Assembly: GCF_037414475.1 (NCBI RefSeq)
Contig: NZ_CP147913.1
Span: 7,562,001 to 7,626,000, forward strand
Length of the DNA: 64,000 bases
Direction: 5' to 3'
Source: Myxococcus stipitatus
GTDB lineage: Bacteria; Myxococcota; Myxococcia; Myxococcales; Myxococcaceae
Below, piece by piece: positions 55,205 through 63,362 of this stretch. The position numbers and the translations under genes were made by a program. Each line of letters begins with the position of its first letter. Position 1 is the first letter of the stretch. The notes beneath the pieces are model-generated. The model worked only from the letters and a program-made list of their open reading frames with translations. It was not told the DNA's origin and made no database searches.

Positions 55205-56005
55205 TCAGCCCTCCAGGCCCCAACGCTGGAGGAACGCGTCACGCCACGTGCGGCTGAGCACCACTGTCGTGCCGTTCTTCAGCACCAGGATGCCGTCGTC
55301 ATGGGTCCAGGGCTCCAGCTTCGCCACCGCGTCCAATTGGATGATGTCGCCCCGGTGGACCCGGACGAGCCGCGCGGGGTCCAACCAGTCCTCGAGCGCC
55401 CGCAGGCTCTGGCGGATCAGATGCTCACCCTGGGCGGTGTACACGCGCACGTACTTGTCCTCGGCGGACAGTCGCCACACGTCGGCCAGTCTCAGGGGGA
55501 CCCACGCCTCGCCGGCCTTCACCACCAGCCGCTCCAGCGGACGGCGGGAGGAGGTGGCCACGGCATCTCGCAGCAGCGCCTGGAGCCTTCCAACCTCGGG
55601 CCCTCCGCCGAGCAGCAGCGCATGGGCCTTGTCCAGCGCCCGGGTGAAGCGCTCGCCGTCGTAGGGCTTGAGCAGGTAGTCCACCGCGTGTGCTTCGAAG
55701 GCGCGCAGCGCGAAGCTGTCGTAGGCGGTGGAGAAGATGACCGCCGGGGCGTGCTCGGACCCCAGCGCTTCGAGCACCTCGAAGCCCGTCAGCCCTGGCA
55801 TCTGCACATCGAGCACCGCCAGGTCCGGCCGCAGGGCCTCGACGCGCTCCAGTGCCTCGGTGCCATCCGCTGCTTCGCCCACGAGCGTGAAGCGTGGTTC
55901 CTGCTCGAGGAATCACTTCACCTTCGCCCGTGCGGGTGCCTCGTCGTCCACGACCAGCACGCGAAAGCCCGTCACGGCACGGCTCCGGGCTGCGGGCGTG
56001 CTCAT
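55205..56005 (-). pseudogene. LytTR-type response regulator interrupted by an in-frame TGA
   Basis: From MSTPAARSRAVTGFRVLVVDDEAPARAKVK the frame meets TGA at 55915-55913 (codon 31) and continues in the same frame as FLEQEPRFTLVGEAADG to the end; without the stop it would be a 266-residue protein. The receiver has the acidic pair Asp20-Asp21 before the stop and phosphoacceptor Asp66 (LAVLDVQMPG) after it. A LytTR domain follows (WRLSAEDKYVRVY, VRVHRGDIIQL). A single change of CGA (Arg) to TGA would explain it. An internal GTG at 55882 could give a 225-residue protein lacking the acidic pocket. No kinase gene is adjacent. Confidence 0.85.
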
Positions 56006-56126
56006 GGATGCGCCTCCTGGGCCGCCTGGATAGGCCACCGCGCCCGGACGCCTCCACGCGGCTGTCGTGGGACGGACCGGCCGCGGTGCCAGCCGGACCG
56101 GTGAGCCCCCAAGGCCCCAAAGCAAA

Positions 56127-56154
56127 AGGCCGCCCGGGTCTCCCCGGACGGCCT
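56127..56154 (-). terminator. Rho-independent terminator after rplI
   Basis: GGCCG-CCCGGG and CCCGG-CGGCC pair around a 4-nt loop, followed on the minus strand by TTTTGCTTT. It ends the rpsF-rpsR-rplI transcript 30 bp after the rplI stop and separates it from the broken regulator gene. Confidence 0.85.
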
Positions 56155-56184
56155 CTTGTGAATCAGGTGCGTGGAAGCGCGCCG

Positions 56185-56628
56185 TTACTCGGCGGCGACC
56201 TCGACCTTGATCTTCGCCGTCACCTCGCGGTGCAGGCGCAGCTCCACCTCGAAGCTGCCGAGCGTCTTGATGGGCTCGGGCAGGTGGATGGCGCGGCGGT
56301 CCACCGTCTGGCCCTGGGACGCCACGGCCTCGGCGATGTCCAGCGCGGTGACGGAGCCGAACAGCTTGTCCTGCTCGCCGACCTTGCGCTTGATGGTGAC
56401 CTTGATGGAGCCGACCTTCTTCGCCTGCTCCTCCGCGGCGCCCTTCAGCTTGGCGTTGCGGGCGGTGATGACCGCCTTCTCGTGCTCGAGCTGACGGAGG
56501 TTCTGCTCGCTGGCCAGAACCGCCTTCTTGCGAGGCAGGAGGTAGTTGCGGCCGAAGCCGTCCTTCACGGTGACGAGCTCCCCGGACTTGCCGAGGTTCT
56601 CGATGTCCTCACGCAGAATGACCTTCAT
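56185..56628 (-). CDS. rplI: 50S ribosomal protein L9
   Basis: 147 residues. The N-terminal rRNA-binding domain MKVILREDIENLGKSGELV and the PRKKAVLA stretch are typical, followed by the long connecting helix (QLEHEKAVITARNAKLKG) and the C-terminal domain. Normal length. Last gene of the S6-S18-L9 unit, ended by the hairpin at 56127. Confidence 0.97.
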   Translation of the reverse strand: MKVILREDIENLGKSGELVTVKDGFGRNYLLPRKKAVLASEQNLRQLEHEKAVITARNAKLKGAAEEQAKKVGSIKVTIKRKVGEQDKLFGSVTALDIAEAVASQGQTVDRRAIHLPEPIKTLGSFEVELRLHREVTAKIKVEVAAE

Positions 56629-56656
56629 GTTCAGTCTCCTGTTGTGGACCCGGCGC

Positions 56657-57046
56657 TCAGCCGACCACCGCGTTGTAGGGGAGCAGCGCGATGCCACGGG
56701 CGCGCTTGATGGCCGTGGCCACCTCGCGCTGGTGCTTCGCGCAGTTGCCGGAGATGCGGCGGGGGATGATCTTGCCGCGCTCGGTGACGAAGTACTTCAG
56801 CGTCGCCTGGTCCTTGAAGTCCACCGACGCGTTCTTCTCCGCGCAGAACCGGCAGATCTTCTTGCGGCTGAAGCCACGGCCACCGCCGCGCTTCTCGTCG
56901 TCGCCGCCCATGCCGCGGTCGCCACGGTCTCCGCCGCGGTCACCACGGTCTCCGCCGCGGTCACCGCGAGGGCCACCGCCGCCGAAGCCACCACTGCGGC
57001 CGCCCGCCGCCGAAGAGCCCGTCTTGCTGTCCATACCGTTGCTCAT
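56657..57046 (-). CDS. rpsR: 30S ribosomal protein S18 with Arg/Gly-rich N-terminal extension
   Basis: 129 residues against about 75-80 for most S18 proteins. Residues 60-129 are the conserved core (ICRFCAEKNASVDFKD, RGKIIPRRISGNCAKHQREV). Cys65, Cys68, Cys102 and His105 form a zinc-site-like set, the zinc-binding version of S18. The first 58 residues are low complexity, with GD-RG units repeated (GDRGGDRGDRGGDRGDRG) and an underlying 21-bp DNA tandem repeat at 56913-56967. Its binding partner S6 is encoded just upstream and has a long acidic tail. Confidence 0.95.
   Translation of the reverse strand: MSNGMDSKTGSSAAGGRSGGFGGGGPRGDRGGDRGDRGGDRGDRGMGGDDEKRGGGRGFSRKKICRFCAEKNASVDFKDQATLKYFVTERGKIIPRRISGNCAKHQREVATAIKRARGIALLPYNAVVG
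56913..56967. repeat. 21-bp tandem repeat inside rpsR
   Basis: About 2.6 near-identical copies: units at 56913-56933 and 56934-56954 differ by one base, and a partial third reaches about 56967. They encode the DRG/GDRG units of the S18 extension. Such a repeat can change copy number by slippage in 7-residue steps without shifting the frame. Confidence 0.85.
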
Positions 57047-57096
57047 GAAAATTCTCGTTTCCTGGATAGGTCCCTAGAGAATGTCCCAGGTGGCGC

Positions 57097-57573
57097 TCAG
57101 GCCTCCTCGGACGACTCCTCCTCCGACTCGCCACCGGACTCCTCGCTGCTGTCGCCGCGGAAGCCACCGTCGCGCTCGGACGAAGCGCCAGGACGCGTCT
57201 CCTCGACGTCGCCGGCCAGCTTCAGGTCCTCGAGGACCGGGCGCGTCTCGGGGTCCACCTCGTCCGCGATCTTCACGGAGATGTAGCGGGTGACCTCATC
57301 GAGGTTCTTCAGGTTGCGCTCAATCTCGGCCACCAGCTTCGCGCCGCCCAGGTAGCTGGCGTGCACGTAGATGGCGCGGGGCTGCTTGGCCACGGGGAAC
57401 AGGGTCTTCTTCTTGCCCCACACCGTGAAGCGGAGGACCTTGCCACCATCGCGGCTGACGATGCCACGGACGCGCTCCTTGAGCTTGTCCACGTTGTCGT
57501 CCGTCAGGTCCGGCTTGACCAGGAAGATGGTCTCGTACTCACGAAGCCGCTGGGCGGCCTGCGTCTCTGCCAT
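57097..57573 (-). CDS. rpsF: 30S ribosomal protein S6 with acidic C-terminal tail
   Basis: 158 residues from MAETQAAQRLREYETIF, chosen over a longer frame to 57654. The core (YETIFLVKPDLTDDNVDKL, VLRFTVWGKKKTLFPVAK, YVHASYLGGAKLV) is normal S6. The C-terminal 45 residues are Glu/Ser-rich (SSEESGGESEEESSEEA), longer than the poly-Glu tail of E. coli S6. It starts the S6-S18-L9 unit; the 261-bp gap to pth upstream must hold its promoter. Confidence 0.96.
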   Translation of the reverse strand: MAETQAAQRLREYETIFLVKPDLTDDNVDKLKERVRGIVSRDGGKVLRFTVWGKKKTLFPVAKQPRAIYVHASYLGGAKLVAEIERNLKNLDEVTRYISVKIADEVDPETRPVLEDLKLAGDVEETRPGASSERDGGFRGDSSEESGGESEEESSEEA

Positions 57574-57834
57574 GTTTTCTCTCCCCTTGGGGTCGAGTGC
57601 CCCCTGGACAATCCAAGGAGCGGGGAAACGGCGAGTAGCTCGAAGAGCCACCACCGGGAACGGGAAACCGCGCGCCCGTCACCCTCGCGCTACGTCCCGT
57701 GTACCAACACGGGAAGCTGAAAAAGAACATCCCGCCGGAGCTTCCAGCGAGCGAACGGGCCTTCTAGGAGGGCCCCCCGGGCAAGTCAAGCTCCCGGAAA
57801 GCCCGCCCGCCCATTCTCCAGGCGCGCCAGCCGC

Positions 57835-58410
57835 TCACGCCTTCCGGTTGAACCGGTTCATCGCCACCGACAGCCCGTCCCGCACCCAGCACTCCGTCAC
57901 GTCCACGGCCCGGGCGATCAGCTCGTCCAACTGGCGGCGCTCCCCGTCGTCGAAGTTGGACAGGACGTAGCCGGCCACGCGCTCACGGGCGTTGGGGCCC
58001 GCCGGCTTGTCGATGCCGAAGCGCAGGCGGACGAAGGCCTCCGAGCCCAGGCTGGAGACGATGCTCTTGAGGCCGTTGTGACCTCCGCTGCCGCCGCCCG
58101 CCTTGAGCTGCAGCCGGCCCAGCGGCAGGTCCAACTCGTCGTGGATGACCAGCACGTCCTCGGGGGCGACCTTGTAGAACCGCGCCGCCTCCGCCACCGA
58201 GCGGCCGGACAGGTTCATGAAGGTCTGCGGCTCCAGGAAGAGGATGCGCTCGCCCCCGAGTGTCCCCTGGCCCACCTTGGCGGCGAACTTCTCCTGGTTC
58301 AGCTCCGCGCGCGCGCGCGACAGCATCGCCTCCACCACCATGAAACCGATGTTGTGCCGGTGCCGCTCGTACTCGCGCCCCGGGTTGCCCAACCCACAGA
58401 TGAGCTTCAT
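57835..58410 (-). CDS. pth: Peptidyl-tRNA hydrolase
   Basis: 191 residues. It recycles peptidyl-tRNA. The active-site His and Asn lie in the family blocks GLGNPGREYERHRHNIGFM, EPQTFMNLSG and VIHDELDLPLGRLQLK, then GGGSGGHNGLKSI. Standard length. It lies 72 bp after rplY on the same strand, but a hairpin with a U-run stands between them, so it may have its own promoter or be expressed by read-through. Confidence 0.96.
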   Translation of the reverse strand: MKLICGLGNPGREYERHRHNIGFMVVEAMLSRARAELNQEKFAAKVGQGTLGGERILFLEPQTFMNLSGRSVAEAARFYKVAPEDVLVIHDELDLPLGRLQLKAGGGSGGHNGLKSIVSSLGSEAFVRLRFGIDKPAGPNARERVAGYVLSNFDDGERRQLDELIARAVDVTECWVRDGLSVAMNRFNRKA

Positions 58411-58427
58411 GAAAGCTCCAAAAAGAA

Positions 58428-58459
58428 ACGGGGCCGGGCCCCAGAGAGGCCGGCCCCGT
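58428..58459 (-). terminator. Intrinsic terminator or attenuator between rplY and pth
   Basis: ACGGGGCCGG (58428-58437) and CCGGCCCCGT (58450-58459) form a perfect 10-bp stem. On the minus strand the RNA continues TTTCTTTTTGGAGC, running into the pth ribosome site. It should reduce transcription of pth from the upstream promoter. Confidence 0.8.
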
Positions 58460-58482
58460 GTCCAGGGTACACCGGAAGCGGA

Positions 58483-59163
58483 TTACTTCTTCGCGGGAGC
58501 CTTGGCCGCGGCCGCGGGGGCCGCCGCCTTGTCGCCACCCTTCGCCGCGGGAGCCGCCGCGGGGGCCGCCGCAGCCGCCGCCTGGGGAGCCGCCTCGGCC
58601 GCCTCGGGCGCGCTGAGCACCGCGATGGTGTAGTTGACGTTCGTCTTGATGGAGACGCCCGCCGGCAGCTTGATGTCGTTGACGTGCATGGCCTCGGCGA
58701 TCTTCAGCGCCGTGACGTCCGCCTCGATGCGCTCCGGGATGGCGCCCGGCAGGGCCCAGACCTCGAGCTCGCGGCGGGCCTGGGTGAGCAGACCGCCGTC
58801 CGCCACGCCCTGCGCCTTGCCCGTGAGCACGAGCGGCACGTTCACCTTCACCGCCTCGTTCTCACGCACGCCGATGAAGTCCACGTGCAGGATGTCGCGG
58901 GTGACGGGGTCCATCTGGTAGTCCTTCAGGAGGACCTGGTGGGTGCCGTCGGCCAGCTTCAGCTGGATGAGGGTGTTGAACTTGTGCGGCGTGTTGATGG
59001 CCGCGCGGACCGCCTTGGGGTCCACGGCGAGGTGCACCGGCTTCTGCACGTGCTTGCCGTACACCACGGCGGGGACCAGGCCCTGGGCGCGCAGACGGCG
59101 GGCAAAGCCCTTGCCGGAACCTTCACGCGACTTCGCCTCGAGGGTGCTCTTCTCGGTGGACAT
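58483..59163 (-). CDS. rplY: 50S ribosomal protein L25 (Ctc/TL5 family)
   Basis: 226 residues, the long Ctc-type form with an N-terminal 5S-RNA-binding domain (TLEAKSREGSGKGFARRLR, VPAVVYGK, LLKDYQMDPVTRDILHVDF) and a C-terminal beta domain (TALKIAEAMHVNDIKLPAGV). An Ala/Lys/Pro-rich tail of about 45 residues follows. It lies 180 bp after prs in the conserved prs-ctc-pth order. Confidence 0.95.
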   Translation of the reverse strand: MSTEKSTLEAKSREGSGKGFARRLRAQGLVPAVVYGKHVQKPVHLAVDPKAVRAAINTPHKFNTLIQLKLADGTHQVLLKDYQMDPVTRDILHVDFIGVRENEAVKVNVPLVLTGKAQGVADGGLLTQARRELEVWALPGAIPERIEADVTALKIAEAMHVNDIKLPAGVSIKTNVNYTIAVLSAPEAAEAAPQAAAAAAPAAAPAAKGGDKAAAPAAAAKAPAKK

Positions 59164-59343
59164 TGAGAATCCTTGGGAATGGGTGCTGCGGTTGTCACCG
59201 GTGCCCTGGCGCCCTCGGCATCCCGCCCCAGTGGCGGGCCCCGAAGACGGCGCCCATGAAGTGAAGGGAACCCGTGGAGGGGGCGGGACATGCCAGCCCC
59301 CTGACTCGGAGTCAAGTCGCCCGGCGGACGGGCGACGGGCGGC

Positions 59344-60294
59344 TCAGACGAACAGCGAGCTGAGCGAGTCGGCCCGGTGGATGCGGGCGATGGCTTCGCC
59401 GAAGAGGCGCTCGGTGTTGAGCACGCGAATCTTCGAGCACGCCTGCGCCGCGGGCGCCAGCTGCACCGTGTCCGTGAAGACGACCTCTTCCAGCACGGAG
59501 TCCTGGATGCGCTGGATGGCGGGGCCGGAGAGGATGGGGTGCACGGCGTAGGCGACGACGCGGCGCGCGCCCTTGGCCTTGAGCGCCGCGGCGGCCTGGG
59601 TGAGCGTGCCGGCGGTGTCCACCATGTCGTCCACCAGCACCGCGTCCTTGCCGGACACGTCGCCGATGAGGTTCATCACCTCGGACGCGTTGGGGCGCGG
59701 GCGGCGCTTGTCGATGATGGCCAGGCCCGTGTTCAGCCGCTTGGAGTAGGCGCGCGCGCGCTCCACGCCGCCGGCGTCGGGCGAGACGATGACGAGCTCC
59801 TGCGACTCCGGGAAGCGCTTGCGCAGGTCCTCCAGGAACACCGGCGAGCCGTAGAGGTGGTCCGAGGGGATGTTGAAGAAGCCCTGAATCTGGCCCGCGT
59901 GCATGTCCATGGACACCACGCGCCCGGCGCCCGCGACCTCCAGGAGGTCCGCGATGAGCTTGGCGGTGATGGGCGTGCGCGGCGCCACCTTCCGGTCCTG
60001 CCGCGCGTAGCCGTAGTACGGCATCACCGCGGTGATGGAGCCGGCGCTCGCCCTCTTCAGGGCGTCGCACATGATGAGCAGCTCCATCAGGTGGTCATTG
60101 GCCGGCGGGCACGTGGACTGGAGGATGAACACGTCCTGACCGCGGACGTTCTCTCCGATCTCCACGTGAATCTCTCCGTCGGAGAAGCGGCCCACTTCTG
60201 CCTTGCCGAGGGGGCGCTTGAGGTACTCGCAGATTCGGTGAGCCAGGCCGGGATTCGAGTTCCCGGCGAAGATCTTGAAGTCGCGCGGCAGCAT
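59344..60294 (-). CDS. prs: Ribose-phosphate pyrophosphokinase
   Basis: 316 residues from MLPRDFKIFAGNSNP; an in-frame GTG at 60321 would add nine residues (MSRLVSGPI) and cannot be excluded. It makes PRPP for nucleotide, His and Trp synthesis. Family blocks: GEIHVEIGENVRGQDVF, YYGYARQDRK (ATP-binding region), SMDMHAGQIQGFF, SPDAGGVERAR, and the PRPP loop VLVDDMVDTAGTL. The UPRTase and HPRT genes downstream in the window are among its users. Confidence 0.95.
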   Translation of the reverse strand: MLPRDFKIFAGNSNPGLAHRICEYLKRPLGKAEVGRFSDGEIHVEIGENVRGQDVFILQSTCPPANDHLMELLIMCDALKRASAGSITAVMPYYGYARQDRKVAPRTPITAKLIADLLEVAGAGRVVSMDMHAGQIQGFFNIPSDHLYGSPVFLEDLRKRFPESQELVIVSPDAGGVERARAYSKRLNTGLAIIDKRRPRPNASEVMNLIGDVSGKDAVLVDDMVDTAGTLTQAAAALKAKGARRVVAYAVHPILSGPAIQRIQDSVLEEVVFTDTVQLAPAAQACSKIRVLNTERLFGEAIARIHRADSLSSLFV

Positions 60295-60339
60295 GATGGG
60301 GCCGCTGACTAACCTGGACACGGGCGGATGGGAAGAACG

Positions 60340-60639
60340 TTAGTCGAGATCTGCTGGCATCGGAGCGAGCGTCCCGGCTTGCGCCTGATGGAGGTGCCGC
60401 TCGTACTCGATGAGAATGACGCGCTCCATCTGGCTGCGTGTATCCGCGTTGAGCGGGTGGGCTATATCCTTGTACGTCCCATCCTTGCGCTTCTTCGCCG
60501 GCATCGCGATGAACAGCCCCGAGGAGCCGTGGATGACCTTCAAGTCGCGAATGACGAAGCAGTGATCCAGGGTGATGGTGACGTACGCCTTGAGCTTGTC
60601 CTCTTCGACCGGAAACACCCGGACGTCGGTGATGTTCAT
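60340..60639 (-). CDS. spoVG: SpoVG family regulator
   Basis: 99 residues. The classic SpoVG core is intact: MNITDVRVFPVEEDKLKAYV, TLDHCFVIRDLKVI and FIAMPAKKRKDGTYKDIAHP, the DNA/RNA-binding helix region. Known members modulate septation, sporulation or virulence gene expression. It lies 45 bp before prs, the order spoVG-prs-ctc-pth seen in Bacillus as well. A 28-bp dyad sits about 48 bp upstream. Confidence 0.95.
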   Translation of the reverse strand: MNITDVRVFPVEEDKLKAYVTITLDHCFVIRDLKVIHGSSGLFIAMPAKKRKDGTYKDIAHPLNADTRSQMERVILIEYERHLHQAQAGTLAPMPADLD

Positions 60640-60686
60640 GGTCCCCCCCCGAACCCGAAAGGTCGGAGCTGGCGGGAAGCCTGGGA

Positions 60687-60714
60687 CATACCGGGTGCAA
60701 AATGCAAGGGTATG
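60687..60714. promoter_or_regulatory. 28-bp dyad upstream of spoVG
   Basis: Arms CATACC (60687-60692) and GGTATG (60709-60714) enclose two TGCA blocks separated by AAA, an almost symmetrical nested dyad 48 bp upstream of the spoVG start. It could be an operator for a dimer-of-dimers regulator, or a hairpin in a message read through from the DUF5658 gene. Confidence 0.5.
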
Positions 60715-60742
60715 GTGATGGCTTTTGATCGCGATTGTTCCA

Positions 60743-60767
60743 CTCGCTCACAGTCCAGAGGAGCGAG
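60743..60767 (-). terminator. Weak hairpin after the DUF5658 gene
   Basis: CTCGCTC and GAGCGAG form a 7-bp stem, beginning 5 bp after the stop codon on the minus strand. No U-run follows, so termination is uncertain. Confidence 0.35.
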
Positions 60768-60772
60768 CGGGA

Positions 60773-61150
60773 CTACCCAAGGGCTCCCGGCCAATGCAGA
60801 ACCAGGTGGGTCAGAAAAGCCAGATGGTAGATGACGATGATGCCGTACACGACGGCGCCCGCGCGGATGGCGATGCGGCTGGCGCGCAGCCGGCGGTGAA
60901 GGCACAACAGCCACAGGCCCGCATTCACGATGAGCAGCTTGGCGAACATGAAGAAGAGCGGTGACTGTTCGTAGGCCAGGCGCATCAGCGGGTTGAGCTC
61001 TTCGGCCACGCCGAGCTGAAGGAAGAGCAAGGTGAACAGGCCGTCCATGAGGTTGAGCATCAGCAGCGCCACGGATGCGGGTGACGCGTAATAGGAAGCC
61101 CGCTCGCTCCGGACCGCGCCTCGAACCTGCTCCACCACCGTCGTCGCCAC
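60773..61150 (-). CDS. DUF5658-like small membrane protein
   Basis: 125 residues with three hydrophobic segments: ASVALLMLNLMDGLFTLLFL, FMFAKLLIVNAGLWLLCL and VVYGIIVIYHLAFLTHLVL. The NLMDGLFTLLFLQLGVAEELNP pattern, split across the first helix, is typical of the DUF5658 group. Function unknown. It is divergent from tdk. Confidence 0.75.
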   Translation of the reverse strand: MATTVVEQVRGAVRSERASYYASPASVALLMLNLMDGLFTLLFLQLGVAEELNPLMRLAYEQSPLFFMFAKLLIVNAGLWLLCLHRRLRASRIAIRAGAVVYGIIVIYHLAFLTHLVLHWPGALG

Positions 61151-61351
61151 GCGCCACCCCCCTGGGTCCGACCTCGCCGGTGGTTCCTTTCAAGCCGCTT
61201 GCCAAGCAAGACGGGCGGCGCGTGGACTCCGGGCGGGAAGCCGGGCGCACCCGTGGGCGCACCTTTCACGAGGACGCGGTTGGCGGTTGACTCCCGCGGG
61301 GGGGTGACAGACTATCCGCGCCCCTCCGCCCCCAGGCCAGGCGAGCGTCCC

Positions 61352-61951
61352 TTGCACCAATTCCCCAAAGATATCGGGTGGATAGAGGTCATCTGCGGTT
61401 CCATGTTCTCCGGCAAGACGGAGGAGTTGATCCGCCGCGTCCAGCGCGCCGTGTACGGCAAGCAGAAGGTGCAGGTCTTCAAGCCTCGCATCGACAACCG
61501 GTACGACGAGACGCAGGTGGTGAGTCACTCCAAGTTGAAGGTGACTTCCACTCCGTTGGAGCGGGCTGAAGAGATTTTTTACAAGCTGGAGCCCGACACC
61601 CAGGTGGTGGGAATCGACGAGGTGCAGTTCTTCGGCGCCGAGGTCGTCGCGGTGGTGGAGGCGTTGGCCAACAAGGGCTTGCGCGTCATCTGCGCGGGAT
61701 TGGACCAGGACTACCAGGGGCGCCCCTTCGAGCCCATGCCGCAGCTGATGGCGGTGGCGGAGTACGTGACGAAGGAGCTGGCCATCTGCGTGGTTTGCGG
61801 CAATCCGGCCAATCGCTCCCAGCGCATCGTGTCCAGTGGTGAGCGCGTCGTCGTGGGCGCGGCCGGGGCGTATGAGCCGCGGTGCCGCAAGTGTCATGTG
61901 CCCGAGCCCACCGAGGGCACGCCGCCCCAGACGCTCGAGTTGTTCGACTGA
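61352..61951 (+). CDS. tdk: Thymidine kinase
   Basis: 199 residues from a TTG (MHQFPKDIGWIEVICG); an in-frame GTG at 61304 would add 16 residues with no homology I recognise. Type II thymidine kinase: P-loop GSMFSGKTEEL, VVGIDEVQFF (catalytic Glu in the DEVQF block), the lasso region and a zinc site with CVVCG and CRKC. It salvages thymidine. First of three nucleotide-salvage genes on this strand. Confidence 0.92.
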   Translation: MHQFPKDIGWIEVICGSMFSGKTEELIRRVQRAVYGKQKVQVFKPRIDNRYDETQVVSHSKLKVTSTPLERAEEIFYKLEPDTQVVGIDEVQFFGAEVVAVVEALANKGLRVICAGLDQDYQGRPFEPMPQLMAVAEYVTKELAICVVCGNPANRSQRIVSSGERVVVGAAGAYEPRCRKCHVPEPTEGTPPQTLELFD

Positions 61952-61999
61952 CACACACGGCCTCGGCCACGGGGTTGGGGCACGAGAGGAACCCGGCGA

Positions 62000-62815
62000 A
62001 TGCGTGACACCCTGTACGCGAACGTGCCCTTCCAGTTGAACGAGATGACCCATCACTATGGACGAAACGTCCATCTGGTCGGCAATCCGTTCCTGCTCTC
62101 CCAACTGGCCACGCTGTGCGCCAAGGGTGTCATCCAGCCGCAGATCAACCGGCTGGTGGAGACGCTCTACGTCGACCTGGTGAAGACGGTGGTGAACGCG
62201 GAGTTCCCCCGGAAGATGGTGAGCCTGCCCACGCGGATGATTGATTACACACCGCAAGGGCTCTACCAGGGCGAGGTCATCGACCCGCAGGTCCGGGTGG
62301 TGACGGTGAACATCGCGCGGGCGGGCACGCTGCCGTCGCAGGTGACGTACGACTTGCTCAACGCCACGGTGGACCCGACGGTGGTGCGTCAGGACCACAT
62401 CATCATGAGCCGCATGATTGACGCGGCCGAGTCGGTGGTGGGCTCGCAGATTGGCGGCGCGAAGATTGGCGGGGACGTGGATGACGCCTTCGTGCTCTTC
62501 CCGGACCCGATGGGCGCCACGGGTGGCAGCCTGTCCACGGCCATCAAGCTCTACAAGGAGAAGGTGCCCGGCACCCCCCGGCGCATCATCACCCTGAATC
62601 TCATCGTCACGCCGGAGTACTTGCGGAAGATGACGACGGACCACCCGGACGTCATCATCTACGCGCTCCGGTTGGACCGGGGCCTGTCTCCTCCGGAGGT
62701 GTTCGGCACGGCGCCGGGCGCGCTCTGGGAGAAGGAGCGAGGCCTGGATGACCGGCAGTACATCGTCCCCGGAGGCGGCGGCTTCGGGGAGATCATGAAC
62801 AACGCCTACGTGTAG
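62000..62815 (+). CDS. Uracil phosphoribosyltransferase-family protein, extended
   Basis: 271 residues against about 208 for E. coli Upp. The PRPP loop reads LFPDPMGATGGSLSTAI, matching the UPRTase DPM-ATGGS signature. IARAGTLPS corresponds to the family's R-AG block. The C-terminal motif YIVPGGGGFGEIMN replaces the usual uracil-binding YIVPGLGDAGDR pattern, so base specificity may differ. Probably converts uracil (or another base) and PRPP to the nucleotide. It lies 48 bp after tdk and 13 bp before the HPRT gene. Confidence 0.82.
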   Translation: MRDTLYANVPFQLNEMTHHYGRNVHLVGNPFLLSQLATLCAKGVIQPQINRLVETLYVDLVKTVVNAEFPRKMVSLPTRMIDYTPQGLYQGEVIDPQVRVVTVNIARAGTLPSQVTYDLLNATVDPTVVRQDHIIMSRMIDAAESVVGSQIGGAKIGGDVDDAFVLFPDPMGATGGSLSTAIKLYKEKVPGTPRRIITLNLIVTPEYLRKMTTDHPDVIIYALRLDRGLSPPEVFGTAPGALWEKERGLDDRQYIVPGGGGFGEIMNNAYV

Positions 62816-62828
62816 CGCGGAGGAGACC

Positions 62829-63362
62829 TTGGCGTTCTACGAGCAGGAAGTCGGAGTCCTGATTCCCGAGGACAAGCTGCAGGCGCGCGTGCGGGAGCTG
62901 GGCGCGCAAATCACCCGGGACTACGCGGGCAAGGAGCTCACGCTCGTCTGTGTGCTCAAGGGCTCCACGTTCTTCGCCATGGACCTGGCGCGAGCGGTGG
63001 ACCTGCCGCTCACGCTGGAGTTCCTGGGCGTGTCCAGCTACCAGGGTGGCACGGAGACGACGGGCGAGGTGCGCATCACCACCGACGTCAGCAAGCCCAT
63101 GGCGGGCAAGCACCTGCTCATCATCGAGGACATCATCGACACGGGGCTCACCATGAGCTTCCTGCTGGAGAACCTGCGGGCCCGGCACCCGGCGTCGCTG
63201 AAGCTGTGCTCGCTGTTGGAGAAGCCGTCGCGCGCCCGGACGAAGATTGACATCGACTACAAGGGCTTCGTCATCGACGACCACTTCGTGGTGGGCTACG
63301 GCCTGGACTACGCAGAGAAGCTCCGCAACGTGCCATTCATTGGCGTGATGAAGGGCAAGTAG
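62829..63362 (+). CDS. hpt: Hypoxanthine phosphoribosyltransferase
   Basis: 177 residues, TTG start after GGAGGAG. Purine salvage with PRPP. The PRPP loop is LLIIEDIIDTGLTMSFL, the flexible loop region SSYQGGTETTGEV, the N-terminal VLKGSTFFAMDL, and the base-binding end DDHFVVGYGLDYAEKLRN. Standard length. Last of the tdk-UPRT-HPRT cluster. Confidence 0.95.
   Translation: MAFYEQEVGVLIPEDKLQARVRELGAQITRDYAGKELTLVCVLKGSTFFAMDLARAVDLPLTLEFLGVSSYQGGTETTGEVRITTDVSKPMAGKHLLIIEDIIDTGLTMSFLLENLRARHPASLKLCSLLEKPSRARTKIDIDYKGFVIDDHFVVGYGLDYAEKLRNVPFIGVMKGK

Noticed and set aside
55913..55915. TGA as a selenocysteine or programmed readthrough codon
   Set aside because: It lies in the first helix of a receiver domain where family members have Arg, with no catalytic reason for Sec and no obvious stem-loop; mutation or sequence error is simpler.
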